From positions 8,432,001-8,496,000 of the forward strand of contig JAKZAP010000018.1 of the NCBI GenBank assembly GCA_023053575.1: a stretch of 64,000 nucleotides of DNA. Reading direction: 5' to 3'. This stretch comes from Branchinecta lynchi. Its lineage: Eukaryota > Arthropoda > Branchiopoda > Anostraca > Branchinectidae. The notes beneath the pieces were generated by a model. It was given only the letters and a program-made list of their open reading frames with translations, was not told where the DNA came from and ran no database searches. Below, piece after piece: positions 1 through 9,905 of this stretch (position 1 is its first letter; each line of letters begins with the position of its first letter). The position numbers and the translations under genes were made by a program.

Positions 1-308
1 AATAATATGACTTGGCCACCGTGCGACGTGCGACAAAGTATCACTGGTATTTCGGAGACTACTTCGAGAGAGTCAATTATTGCGGTACATTGTTATAGGG
101 AAAGGCGTGGAGGCGCGGAAGGAAGCGACTTGAACCTGTTGAGTGTTACTGCTTTTCTATTTTGTTTATTTTTGTGTTTATAGTTGTGTATATGGCCACT
201 GCTTTAAAATACACGTATAATATATATACGGTAGGAACTTAAAATTCACTTGTGTCTCCTCCTCCTTCAGTGGTGAATTTCTAACTAGGCACTGTCAGAA
301 GTTGTTTG
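1..308. other. Unannotated AT-rich stretch
   Basis: I see no gene here. A fragment near 296-310 (CACTGTCAGAAG) matches the terminal motif of the palindromic MITE family seen at 13110-13492 and 57018-57386, so part of it is probably old repeat. Confidence 0.4.
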
Positions 309-505
309 AAAAATGCAGGCTTTAATTTGTTCTGTATTTATTCAACACATTCAGACCTACTCTAACTTTAGAAAATAGACAGGCAGACGTAGAAATAAAA
401 TTGACAAGTTATTACGTTTGTTTATAAATTATCGTTTCTGCAGATACCTCTTCGGTTCCTTGCCACTGCCAGCTCCCTTTCTAGGTTGGTGCCCCTAGGT
501 TGACA
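309..505 (+). repeat. Left arm of a 1.9-kb inverted-repeat structure
   Basis: About 195 bp here are found again in reverse complement at 2013-2213. Shared landmarks in order are AATGCAGGCTTTAATT, TAGACAGGCAGACGTAGAAA (TAGACAGGTAGACATAGAAA in the other arm), CTCTTCGGTTCCTTGCC and TTTCTAGGTTGGTG. The arms are diverged by small indels, so the structure is old. Confidence 0.7.
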
Positions 506-723
506 GCTTCCTACTGTCAGAAGCTTGATAACAAACACCACATGATAATACATAGATGGCACTTTACACAAAGGGACTTGTACCGTGACCAATAAACCAG
601 AAACAGTCTTTTCGAATATAATTTAGAAGTTTAAAGCTCCATTGTCGGAGCCACGTAGACATACCAGGACCCACAAGGCGGGGTCTCATGGTGAAAACCA
701 AATATATAATTTTAAGGGGGAAA

Positions 724-800
724 AGTGAGTAGAGTAAACAAGTTACAAGCAGAGTGCTTGTAAGCAAAAGGTCCTGGGTTCAAATACCGGCTGAGGAGCA
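724..800 (+). pseudogene. tRNA-Thr(TGT)-like relic or SINE head
   Basis: The 3' half looks like a tRNA: CTTGTAAGC fits a TGT anticodon loop, a near-perfect pol III B box (GGTTCAAATACC) follows at about 779, and an oligo-T run follows the GAGGAGCA end. The acceptor and D arms do not pair properly and only three anticodon-stem pairs remain, so this is not a functional tRNA. It may be a tRNA pseudogene or the head of a tRNA-derived SINE. Confidence 0.35.
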
Positions 801-835
801 TTTTTGTCTTTCAATTCACTACTTATAAAACACCA

Positions 836-1145
836 CATCCCGATGAAAAATTTGTAGCCTGCGTAGTAGTATGGCAGTAGTACGAAAACGCTGCATGTAA
901 TACTATGTAATAGAAAAGAATACTATCATTTAATGTGCCTCAGACTGGTTCAATCTTATGTAGTAGTATCCAGTAACATCTTGTCTTGTCACAGTAGCAT
1001 CCAGTCTTGCTAATAGTAGCATATAGTAGTATGCACTAAAACGGTAGCCTTGAAGTAGAAGCATGTAGTAGCATCGTTAGTACTGCATGCTACTTTTTCG
1101 TACTACTTCATAGTACTATTTTGAGACAAATTTTTCATCGGGATG
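836..1145 (+). mobile_element. 310-bp MITE with CATCCCGATGAAAAATTTGT termini
   Basis: The left end CATCCCGATGAAAAATTTGT recurs as its reverse complement at the right end (ACAAATTTTTCATCGGGATG), giving 20-bp perfect terminal inverted repeats. The interior is rich in GTAGTAGTAT and GTAGCATG repeats. No open frame is present and no target duplication is clear. A second, truncated and inverted copy lies at about 34105-34330. Confidence 0.7.
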
Positions 1146-1267
1146 TTTTCGCATCCTTGTGTCTGATAACAAATAACAAATGTTTGCGCATTCTTGCGTT
1201 AAACGTTAGGCTATTATATCTATCATGACCCTTGTTTCGAGTAAAAACTTCTGTTATGACCCGTTTA

Positions 1268-1946
1268 AAGTTCAATGGGCACGTCAAACTACCCCAATCC
1301 CGCTCTGTAACAACCTAGGAACAATTCTTACCCTCTAGATCAGCAGCTTTTTCAACAGTTCCTCTCTGTGAAATTTCAAAGCGTAATTTTTTGGGCCAGT
1401 ACATGCTCAATTTCCTAGGTTGGACAAGGATAAAAGTGATGTTTCTTATAATACTTAGTAGATCTTTATTTTATGCATAAATCAGCTTGTATAATTCAGG
1501 TTTGAATAGGTTGTTTATTTGTGAATGACTTTTGTAGCTATGTTATTTTTTATAAGCTTATTGCATATTCTGTTGCATTTTATATAGCAAGCTAATCAAG
1601 TTTCACAACACTATTTCACAAAGAAAAACTTGTAATAGGCACTTTAAGTCATGGATCTTCTGATGAAACACTAGAACAATCAGGTAAACTGCATCTGCGG
1701 CTTGACCTTGGTGACATCTCAAATATATTCTTTTATATCAAGCATTGCTGGGAGTTTTTGAATTTCGTGCCACGATATCCCAGCTCCTAAGATTTGGATC
1801 GCCGAAATGCCAGAGAGGTAAAGACAAGGGATAACAAGAAAACGGCCTATTTTCGTAGCGCCTTCTAAAGGAATTCGGAAATGTGTATTTGTGAAGCATT
1901 TAATACAAAGTAAAGCATTAGAAGTGTCCATTGTGCTTTAAGTGTT
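1268..1946 (-). repeat. 680-bp dispersed repeat E, copy 1
   Basis: This stretch matches 17590-18275 in reverse complement over its whole length, beginning at TTAAAGCACAATGG and ending near TGCCCATTGAACTTTAA. It contains a 70-codon frame (1719-1931, minus) also open in the other copy, but the differences between copies are about eight replacement to three silent, as expected for neutral drift. It lies inside the inverted-repeat pair 309-505 / 2013-2213. Confidence 0.65.
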
Positions 1947-2012
1947 GCGTTTTGCTAAAAGAGAACCTTTAAAAGAGACATAACAAATTTATTCTGATAA
2001 CGTTTAACACAA

Positions 2013-2213
2013 AGATCCAAGGGACACCAACCTAGAAAGGGTCCCGGCAAGGAACCGAAGAGGTACCTGTAAAAATGATAATTTTTAAACAAATATGTTG
2101 TTACTTGTATTTTATTTCTATGTCTACCTGTCTATTTTTTAAAGTTAAAGTAGGATAAGGATACTGAATGAAAATGGTAAATAAATACAAAATAAAATTA
2201 AAGCCTGGATTCT
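2013..2213 (-). repeat. Right arm of the 1.9-kb inverted-repeat structure
   Basis: Reverse-complement partner of 309-505, with the same order of landmarks. Together with the left arm it encloses the 836-1145 MITE, the tRNA-like relic and repeat E. Confidence 0.7.
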
Positions 2214-2458
2214 TCCAAAATTACTCTTTTTTGCACGTTCATCAACGGGTAATAGATGCCGTTTTTGTCAACGGAAAACTCCAATTTGAAGGGCTTTTCG
2301 CGAAACATAGATCTTGTCAATCCTTGAGTATTCCTCCTTAGCAAATATCCTACAAAAACAAAGATTGTAGAATAAAAATCGGAAAACGACAGGGGAGACT
2401 CACTGGTCCTCACCTCAGCTCTGAAATAAGTAGCCTAATCTTAGTGGTTCGGAAAAAA

Positions 2459-3370
2459 AACAAGACCAAAGGTGTCGATGGGATCCCAAAAATCTAAGAT
2501 TTTATCCAGACAATTGGGTCTTGTCTTCGCAAGATCCAGTCTTCGCTAGGCTAATCATCAGAGAAAACCGAGTTCAGATAGTCTATCTATCTATCTATCT
2601 ATACCTCTATAAGCCATATCTATTTTGACGATACTGACCGAAACTTCCTGTTTTACTTCTGCCAAATTTGCGGTTTCACCCGAATTCCGAGCGAACTACT
2701 AGTCCAGCAAAAAAAGAAAATTCAGAAACGAATCCAGCGTATCTCCTTGTCCCTATAAAGAACATCTAATCAACTTTAGAGAAAACTTTGACTTAAAAGT
2801 GCAGGTACAACCGGATTCTGGAATAATTATATGTCCGGGTAAAAATGATTGTCATATACAGACTCAGCGTCTCTTCTTACCCCTAAATCTATCATCTAAT
2901 CAACTTCAGATAAAACTTTGCTTTTAACATATTTTCCGGTTTTGGCCGGGTTCCAGGCGAACTAGTTGTCCGGCGGGAAAATGGTTTTCACCATCGTATT
3001 CAGCATGTCTTCTTACCACTAAATCAAACATTTAATCAACTTCAAATGAGACTTTTACTTTTAACAAACTTTCCGTTTTTTTGCCGGATTCCGGACGAAC
3101 TACTTGTCCGACAAGAAAATGGTTTTCACCATTGTGCTCAGCATGTCTTCTTACCTCGTAATCGACTATCGACTTAATTTGAAACCCCTCCCCCACAGGG
3201 CTACAGAGCCCATCTTCGAACTTGACCTGTACTTTGACCCAAAGGATCCTCCCACCAAGTTTCATCAAAATATCTCAATCCCTTCGAGAGTTATCGTGCG
3301 GACAGACGGACAACTTTTGTGATGTCATAGGTATCCGTATCCCTCCACTTACGTTTTGGGATCCGAAAAA
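2459..3370 (-). mobile_element. Family A composite repeat, copy A1
   Basis: Read on the minus strand, this copy begins at the TTTTTCGGATCCC end (3370), passes the GATGAAACTTGG-type head, and then runs through 137-bp-type units with CCGGATTCCGG motifs, ending in the conserved CTTTGGTCTTGTT end (2459). A (TCTA)n microsatellite sits at about 2583-2605, at the same internal place as in copy A10. There is no coding capacity. No convincing target duplication flanks it. Confidence 0.75.
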
Positions 3371-3945
3371 CTAATTGACATAATAAGTAAGTAAGTATAT
3401 GTTGTAAATATATAGCCTACATATAACAAATTTATGTTTTTATAAACCATCAAATGTTTTACAACTAACAACAGTGAAGGAGAAAGATAACTAACAAAGA
3501 AAAAGACGAAATCTACAATTAATGAAAAGCGACCGACGTGAAGTAGAATTCTGCCGGAAATTATCGTGCAGTTTATCGATTCGAAGGCTTTCAGGGCCTC
3601 TGCATTTGCCCTGTCCCATCGGGTAACTTTGAACGGCTCGATCGAACATGGTAAAAATAAAGCCTAGCAAATACTTCTAAATTGCACTGAGCGCGAGATG
3701 GAATTTTAATAAAAATAGTCTGGTTTGTTCTTCCAATCCAAAAATGTAGAGTCACTGGGTGGCTTCAGATCCAAAACTGTTCTTATTTGAAACCTTTGCT
3801 CTTTTCTGCTCCTTTTCTTCTGCACCCAGTTCCGACCGCCGTATTACATCCAAAGTACTGCTATACTCTGCAGTACTTTCATGAGTGTCCGAAGTATACT
3901 AACGATCAAAAAGGAAAATCAATTAGAAAGGCTAAGACGGTATGG
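3371..3945. other. Spacer without recognisable gene
   Basis: Nothing beyond a short GTAAGTAAGTATA tract. The short open frames here end inside the neighbouring MITE. Confidence 0.3.
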
Positions 3946-4151
3946 CAAGGCCGTATCCAGGGGTGGGGGGGTTAGGGGGTTGACCCCCCCCCCCCCCCTG
4001 AAACATACAAAAATAACGATTTTTATAGGCTTTTCCCTCTGATATGTGTCTTTTGTACTTTTTTGTCCGACCAGCAGGCACCCCCCCCCCCCCCGAAAGG
4101 ACCCCTCCCCCCCCCCCCCCCCCCCGAAATAAATATTTGGATACGGGCCTG
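3946..4151 (+). mobile_element. hAT-type MITE with G/C runs, copy 1
   Basis: Ends are CAAGGCCGTATCCAG and (reverse complement) CAGGCCCGTATCCA, with long G or C homopolymers just inside each end and a conserved centre (GAAACATACAAAAAT, AGGCTTTTCCCTCTGAT, TTTTTTGTCC). Four more copies occur in the window. Flanks here (CGGTATGG / AGGGTTGG) are only a weak 8-bp match, but other copies have clear 8-bp duplications, which is the hAT signature. Proline- and glycine-rich open frames across it are artefacts of the homopolymers. Confidence 0.8.
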
Positions 4152-4371
4152 AGGGTTGGGTTACTTTGGACGTCTGGAGAATATAGACTAATAACAAAAA
4201 AAAATACGTAGACTTCGTCATTCAGTAGAGATTACGTTACTTTTGGACGAGAAATCAATAAGAGATAAATTACTTACTTACCTATTTGGAAACAGTAGAT
4301 AGTATGAAAAATAATTTCAGCATTTCTGTCAAATCTGAAATAAGTTAAATGTATTATCTCCATTTAACTGT

Positions 4372-4502
4372 TTAGGGGCCAAAAAACAGCATAGTCCAAA
4401 TCCAGAGGTGTGTATCAAAGAAGCACACCTCTACTATAGCGGAGTAGCCACTGGACTATAAATCTGCAGTGGTAGAAAACCAACATTTTTACGAGCCCCT
4501 AA
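4372..4502 (+). repeat. Small nested-palindrome element
   Basis: The ends TTAGGGGC and GCCCCTAA are inverted; inside them TAGTCCA and TGGACTA are inverted, and inside those GAGGTGTG and CACACCTC form a hairpin with a short loop. The layout fits a foldback MITE of about 131 bp. No second copy was seen in the window. Confidence 0.45.
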
Positions 4503-5764
4503 CCTTTATTTTATTTTATGTTCTTCCTTTTTATTTCGCACCTTCTACAGAAAGGATGTCACCGCCAACCTTTAAGACCGTGGTCACAAAACACTGATGG
4601 TACTGAACCTGGCTCTGAACGAAAGTCTCGTAAAATACCCTCTCTTTTGTTTTACTGACGGTTGTAAATGCTAATAAGGGTCCCCAAGTTTAATGTTTCA
4701 CATAGTACCTACTGTGGTGCGAGGTGTGAAAAAGGACTTTGTGAACACGACGGGTGACACGGAGGATTAGGACAAACCAGCGTGACAATTCCTTGATTAG
4801 ATCTAGCAGATAGACAGTCGATCCACTCACAGGTGTGGTCACAGATTTAAGGTAGGGATAAGCGACGAACTTTGGTGAGATCGCTTGGTTCGCAGATCGG
4901 GAGCTACGGTTTTGATCAATGACTTCTCTCTGCGGAGACCTAAACGTTGCGAAGTTTCTTGTGAAAACTTTGAATATTTCAATGTCAAGTTGGATTAAAC
5001 GGAGTAGACATTGAGTATTGACAGTTAGATTTAGTTACAAGTTTAGTCTCGTTTAAGTAAGTTTTTTTTAGTGAGAAACTGTCAGTAAAATCACCGAGCG
5101 GAGGCGAGTCGTAGCCCAAAAAGTAAGAAATAGTAAAAGATGCTACACGGGTTTAAAAATCTGAAAAAAATGACAAATGAGATACTGTTCTTGCGTTCGG
5201 ACAAATATTTTCGGACCGAAATTGGACTTGCTTTTAAGAAAAGGATTCCAGGACCACCTGCCCTAAAAGTGTCATTAACAGAAAACTGTTAAAGGTCTCC
5301 GTCGTTGAAAAATTACCCAGTTTTCGTTAGAGGTAGTATTTGAAGGGGGGTGGGGGGCAAGACCTCCCCCCCTCCCCCCCTAGATTTCGGAGGGGCACAA
5401 AATCTTCCATCTTGATACTACTTTTGTTGCCTGTAAATGCTGTAGGCAAAGCTATGGCGTTACTTTAAGGTAAATTCGGAAACTACTGTAAGTTTACCCC
5501 AAAAAAGTAAACAAATTCGAGTCCAGTTGCAAAAGCCCAAAATTATATTTGCCCTCCCCCTTAGGTTTACTGAAATGGTGGCATTTTAGTTTCTCCGTTC
5601 TCCAGGTTTGGATTGCGGCGATTAATCTCGCGGCAAGACCCTGTACCTACGATCTTCTTCTCTCATACTCCCAGTCTCTCTTATTAGAAAAGACTAATTT
5701 TTATCGTTTTCAGGATTGAGAAATATTAAGCACAGAAATATTTTAGGTCGTGTTTTCACGACCC
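4503..5764. other. Unannotated 1.26-kb stretch
   Basis: No gene, tRNA or clear repeat could be supported. It contains a short G/C homopolymer patch at about 5345-5385. Confidence 0.3.
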
Positions 5765-5975
5765 CGTCCTTTTCCTAGTCAGATCTTGCGGCTGTTTCGA
5801 GTTTCTTCATCCGTCGCCGGTCGCGATAGTGGTTTTCTCGGTTTGTACCATGTCGCTCTTTGTCGTGCAGCGATATTTCCCTATCGTGGTAGTGACCTTC
5901 GCGGTTTCTGCCCTGTCGTATGCTTGTTGCGTGTATGAGTTTAGCGGTATTGATAGTCGCGTTCTTTGCCCTGTC
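5765..5975 (+). repeat. Irregular tandem repeat (GTCGTGGTAGTGAC type)
   Basis: Loose tandem units carry TCGCGGT, GTAGTGAC or TATTGATAG and TTGCCCTGTCG in repeated order. The same motif set recurs at 9684-9905. Confidence 0.5.
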
Positions 5976-6115
5976 GCAGAGATGGGCGAATCCGGATCTT
6001 GATTCGGGTTCGAATCCAGGATTCGTCCTTTTGGCCGGATTCGAATCTTGTGTCTCAGCTGAATTTGGATTCGAACTCGGATTCCAAACCCTCGATTTTA
6101 CGAATCCGCTCAAAT
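5976..6115 (+). repeat. GATTCGAATCC-rich repeat
   Basis: The motif GATTCGAAYCC and variants occur about eight times in 130 bp, starting with CAGAGATGGGCGAATCC. Such a start resembles hAT termini seen in other animals, but no matching right end or target duplication was found. Confidence 0.4.
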
Positions 6116-6535
6116 TACTGACGAACTCAGTGAAGAAGGCAAGTGTAAACTATATTCCAGTAACGTCCGTCCAACGCAGTTGACATCACACTGAAACTCA
6201 GGCTCAAGACTTCTGATTCGAATTTGTGCTTGAACTTATCCTATACTGAGATAGCTAGTGTTGTCCTTTGCCCAAGCTAGCCTACCACCAGTCTCCAAAT
6301 AAGATATTTTAATTGCTTAACTCAATGTCGAGATACCAATCAAGCTCCAGAACATATTTACAATTACAATTGTAAATGTGACAGTACAATTTCAGTGATG
6401 CTCAGACTGCTCTGGTTTGTTTCTGTTGATTTTGTTCTGCACCTGTGTGCACTTTTGTAAAAGTTGATTTTATATGGAGTAATGTAATGTAAAAAATGTA
6501 ATGTAAAAGAAATGCCCAACAGGAACTAGTTCATA
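6116..6535. other. Spacer without recognisable gene
   Basis: Only short simple tracts (TAATGTAATGTAAAA near 6480-6510). Confidence 0.3.
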
Positions 6536-6824
6536 TTTGATGGAGCAAAACGGATAAGTCAGGTACATTTTATTAGAGCTATATTTTAGCCCTTCTTGGC
6601 AAGGGTCCTCTTCAGGCTCAAGCCGCTCAAGCTGGAAAATGAACTTTGGAAAAACAATTAAAGATTCTTCCTTAAATATCTAATTTTGTCAATATTGGTT
6701 GGAGTTAAAGCTGGTGTTGTGATTTCATTCTGGAAACGGCTGCTGTTTTTGCTGTTCGAATGGGTCGTCGAAAGGGTAGAGATTCTTCTGCATTTTGATT
6801 TTGGAGTCAACTGTCTCTTCTTCT
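6536..6824 (-). mobile_element. Retroelement terminal repeat J, copy 1
   Basis: Matches 21543-21929. On the minus strand it carries CTGAAGA, a stem of AAGGGCC-type complementarity, and a mutated GAAA core (TAAAA here), the hammerhead-like block described for the 21.6-kb copy. It is interrupted at 6825 by family A copy A2; the host sequence appears to resume at 8267 (CCAGCTAAGATGG). Confidence 0.6.
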
Positions 6825-8266
6825 TTTTTGGGATCCCAAAACGTAAGTGGAGGGATACCTATGACATCGCAAAAGTTGTCCGTCTGTCCGTCCGTCCGTC
6901 CGTCTGTCCGTCCGTCCGTCCGTCCGTCTGTAAGCACGATAACTCTCGAAGGGAATGAGATATTTTGATGAAACTTGGTGAGAAGGTTCGTTGGGTCCTC
7001 GGACCAGTCAAGTTCGTAGATGGGCTTTGTAGCTCTACATTTAGGGGTGGGGGAGGGGATTGAAATTAAGGGACAAACAAAATATTTTGAAACAGCTAAT
7101 GTGATAGTCGATTATGGGGTAAGAAGACATGCTGAACACGATGGTGAAAACCATTTTGTCACCGGACAAGTAGTTCGCCCAGAATCCGGCCAAAACCGGA
7201 AAGTTTGTTGAAAGTAAAAGTTTTATTTGAAGTTGATTAGATGTTCGATTTAGGGGTAGGAAGACATGCTGAAGACGATGGTGAAAATTATTTTCTCGAC
7301 GGACAAGTATTTCGTCCGGAATCCGGCCCAAACCGGAAAGTTTGTTGAAATTAAAAGTTTTATTTGAAATTGATTAGATGTTCGATTCAGGGGTAGGAAG
7401 ACATGCTGAAGACGATGGTGAAAACTATTTTCTCGATGGACAAGTATTTCGCCCGGAATCCGGCCGAAACCGGAAAGTTTGTTGAAAGTAAAAGTTGTAT
7501 TTGAAGTTGATTAAATGTTCGATTTAGAGGTAGGGAGACATGCTGAAGACGATGGTGAAAACTATTTTCTCGACGGACAAGTATTTCGACCGGAATCCGG
7601 CCCAAACCGGAAAGTTTGTCAAAATTAAAAGTTTAATTTGGATTTGATTGGATGTTCGGTTTAGGGCAAGAAGACATGCTGAACACTTATGTGAAAACAA
7701 GTTTCTACCCGGACATGTAGTTCGTCCGGAATCCGGCCAAAACCGGAAAACTGTTGGAAGTCAAAGTTTTATTTCTAGTTGATTAGATAAGCGATTTAGG
7801 GGTAAGAAGAGATGCTGAGTCCCTGTGTGACAATCGTATTTTACCCGGACATATAGTTCGACCGGAATCCGGCTGGAATCGGAAAATTTGTTATAAGCTA
7901 AATTTCTATTTGAAGTTGATTAGATGTTCATTACTGGGGAAAGAAGATACCCTGATTTCGTCTTTGAGCTTTCTTTTTTCGCCGGACAAGTAGTTCTGGA
8001 GTTCGGCCGGAACCGGGAAATTGGCAGAAGTGGCAGGAAGTTTTCGTCAAAACAGATATGACTTATAGGGGTAAACACACATGCTTAATCCAAATCTGAA
8101 CTTGGTTTTCTCAGGTGATTAGCTATTTGGCCTTAATCTGTTTCTGAATTTTAATTGTAAAAATGTTCAAGGAGTCTGGCGAAGACTGGATATGGCTAAG
8201 ACAAGACCCAGTTGTCTGGATCAGATATTGAATTTTTGGGATCCCATCGAAACCTTTGGTCTTGTT
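6825..8266 (+). mobile_element. Family A composite repeat, copy A2 (most complete)
   Basis: Begins TTTTTTGGGATCCCAAAACG, followed by a head with GACATCGCAAAAGTTGTCC, a GTCC/GTCT microsatellite (6879-6931), GATGAAACTTGG at about 6968, then seven array units with AACCGGAAA at roughly 7195, 7331, 7468, 7605, 7741, 7878 and 8011, a 137-bp step. It ends ACCTTTGGTCTTGTT. The step is not a multiple of three, so the array cannot hold a reading frame. It sits inside repeat J, whose related copy at 21.85 kb lacks the insert. Confidence 0.85.
6879..6931 (+). repeat. GTCC/GTCT tetranucleotide microsatellite
   Basis: Tetranucleotide GTCC with occasional GTCT in the head of A2. The same place in A3 has only a few units, so it varies between copies. 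Confidence 0.9.
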
Positions 8267-8693
8267 CCAGCTAAGATGGATACTTGTCGGCCGCGTGTGT
8301 GGGCTATTTGAAGTTCCATACTTTGGTGATAAATATTCCGTCGTCTAATTGTCTAACAGTCCGTTCAACGTTTGACAGTTGCTTCCACATGAATATTATT
8401 TGAGTTTAAGAGAAAATAGGGCAATTATAACCCGTTTTTGCAGGTTTTTTTTATAACTTTTCAGGCACCTTACCGTTTCAGCATGTGTTAATTTTAAAAT
8501 GAAAGATTAATTGTTCTAATGTTTGAAATCCTAAGTTGTCACCCCTTAAGGACAAGTTTTATAATTACTGAAGATTTATGAAACTAAAATAACTAAAGAA
8601 AGACCGAATTTATAGTGCTAAACTGCGGGAAACGCCTCCTCGAACCGGCGCGGTGTCGGGGTCTACTTCTGTTCGAATTGACCCTCTTCACAG
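8267..8693. other. Spacer between A2 and A3
   Basis: The first part is the continuation of repeat J (CCAGCTAAGATGG... and a TTCCATACTTTGGTGATA segment matching 21910-21930). The rest is unassigned. Confidence 0.4.
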
Positions 8694-9683
8694 TTTTTGG
8701 GATCCCAAAACGTAAGTGGAGGGATACCTATGACATCGCAAAAGTTGTCCGTCCGTCCGTCTGTAAGCACGATAACTCTCGAAGGGAATGAGATATTTTG
8801 ATGAAACTTGGTGTGAAGGTTCGTTGGGTCGTCGGACCAGTCAAGTTCGTAGATGGGCTTTGTAGCTCTACATTTAGGGGTGGGGGAGGGGATTCAAATT
8901 AAGGGACAAACAAAATATTTTGAAACAGCTAATGTGATAGTCGATTATGGGGTAAGAAGACATGCTGAACACGATGGTGAAAACCATTTTGTCATCGGAC
9001 AATTAGTTCGTCCGGAATCCGGCCCAAACCGGAAAGTTTGTCAAAATTAAAAGTTTTATTTGGAGTTGATTAGATGTTCGATTTAGGGCAAGAAGACATG
9101 CTGAACACTTATGTGAAAACTTGTGTCTACCCGGACATGTAGTTCGTCCGGAATCCGGCCAAAACCGGAAAACTGTTGGAAGTCAAAGTTTTATTTCTAG
9201 TTGATTAGATAAGCGATTTAGGGGTAAGAAGAGATGCTGAGTCCCTGTGTGACAATCGTATTTTACCCAGACATACAGTTCGACCGGAATCCGGCTGGAA
9301 TCGGAAAATTTGTTATAAGCTAAATTTCTATTTGAAGTTGATGTTCATTACTGGGGAAAGAAGATACCCTGATTTCGTCTTTGAGCTTTTTTTTTTCGCC
9401 GGACAAGTAGTACTGGAGTTCGGCCGGAACCGGGAAATTGGCAGAAGTGGCAGGAAGTTTTCGTCAAAACAGATATGACTTATAGGGGTAAACACACATG
9501 CTGAATCCAAATCTGAACTTGGTTTTCTCAGGTGATTAGCTATTTGGCCTTAATCTGTTTCTGAATTTTAATTGTAAAAATGTTCAAGGAGTCTGGCGAA
9601 GACTGGATCTGGCTAAGACAAGACCCAGTTGTCTGGATCAGATATTTAATTTTTGGGATCCCATCGAAACCTTTGGTCTTGTT
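8694..9683 (+). mobile_element. Family A composite repeat, copy A3
   Basis: Same start, head and end as A2 and in the same orientation, but shorter by about 450 bp. The first array unit is joined to what is the fourth-to-fifth unit junction in A2, consistent with loss of three 137-bp units; the GTCC microsatellite is also shorter. Sequence identity to A2 is very high elsewhere. Confidence 0.85.
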
Positions 9684-9905
9684 CCTGTTGCCCTGTCGTG
9701 GTAGTGACTTTTGTCGCGACCGCTAGGGCTGGAGGAAGATTTTCGGGGTTTTTGCCCTCTCTGAGAATTGGCTTATCGCGGTAATAACTTTCGTGCGATA
9801 GTCGTAGTCGTTGCACTGTCGTGTCATGGTATTCGCCAGTTGCGGCAATTACTTTCGTCGTTTTGACGCTCGCGTTTTTTTTTCGCGGTATTGACTTGTA
9901 TCGAG
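9684..9905 (+). repeat. Irregular tandem repeat (GTCGTGGTAGTGAC type), copy 2
   Basis: Same motif set as 5765-5975: GCCCTGTCGTGGTAGTGAC, TCGCGGTAATAAC and TCGCGGTATTGAC. It starts directly at the right end of A3. Confidence 0.5.

Noticed and set aside
3919..4221. Glycine- and proline-rich frames at several places (also 18852-19182 and 48054-48409)
   Set aside because: They are translations of the G and C homopolymers in the hAT-type MITEs.
6825..8266. Regularly spaced repeats resembling a CRISPR array
   Set aside because: Units of 137 bp are similar along their full length with no unique spacers, and the genome is an animal one.
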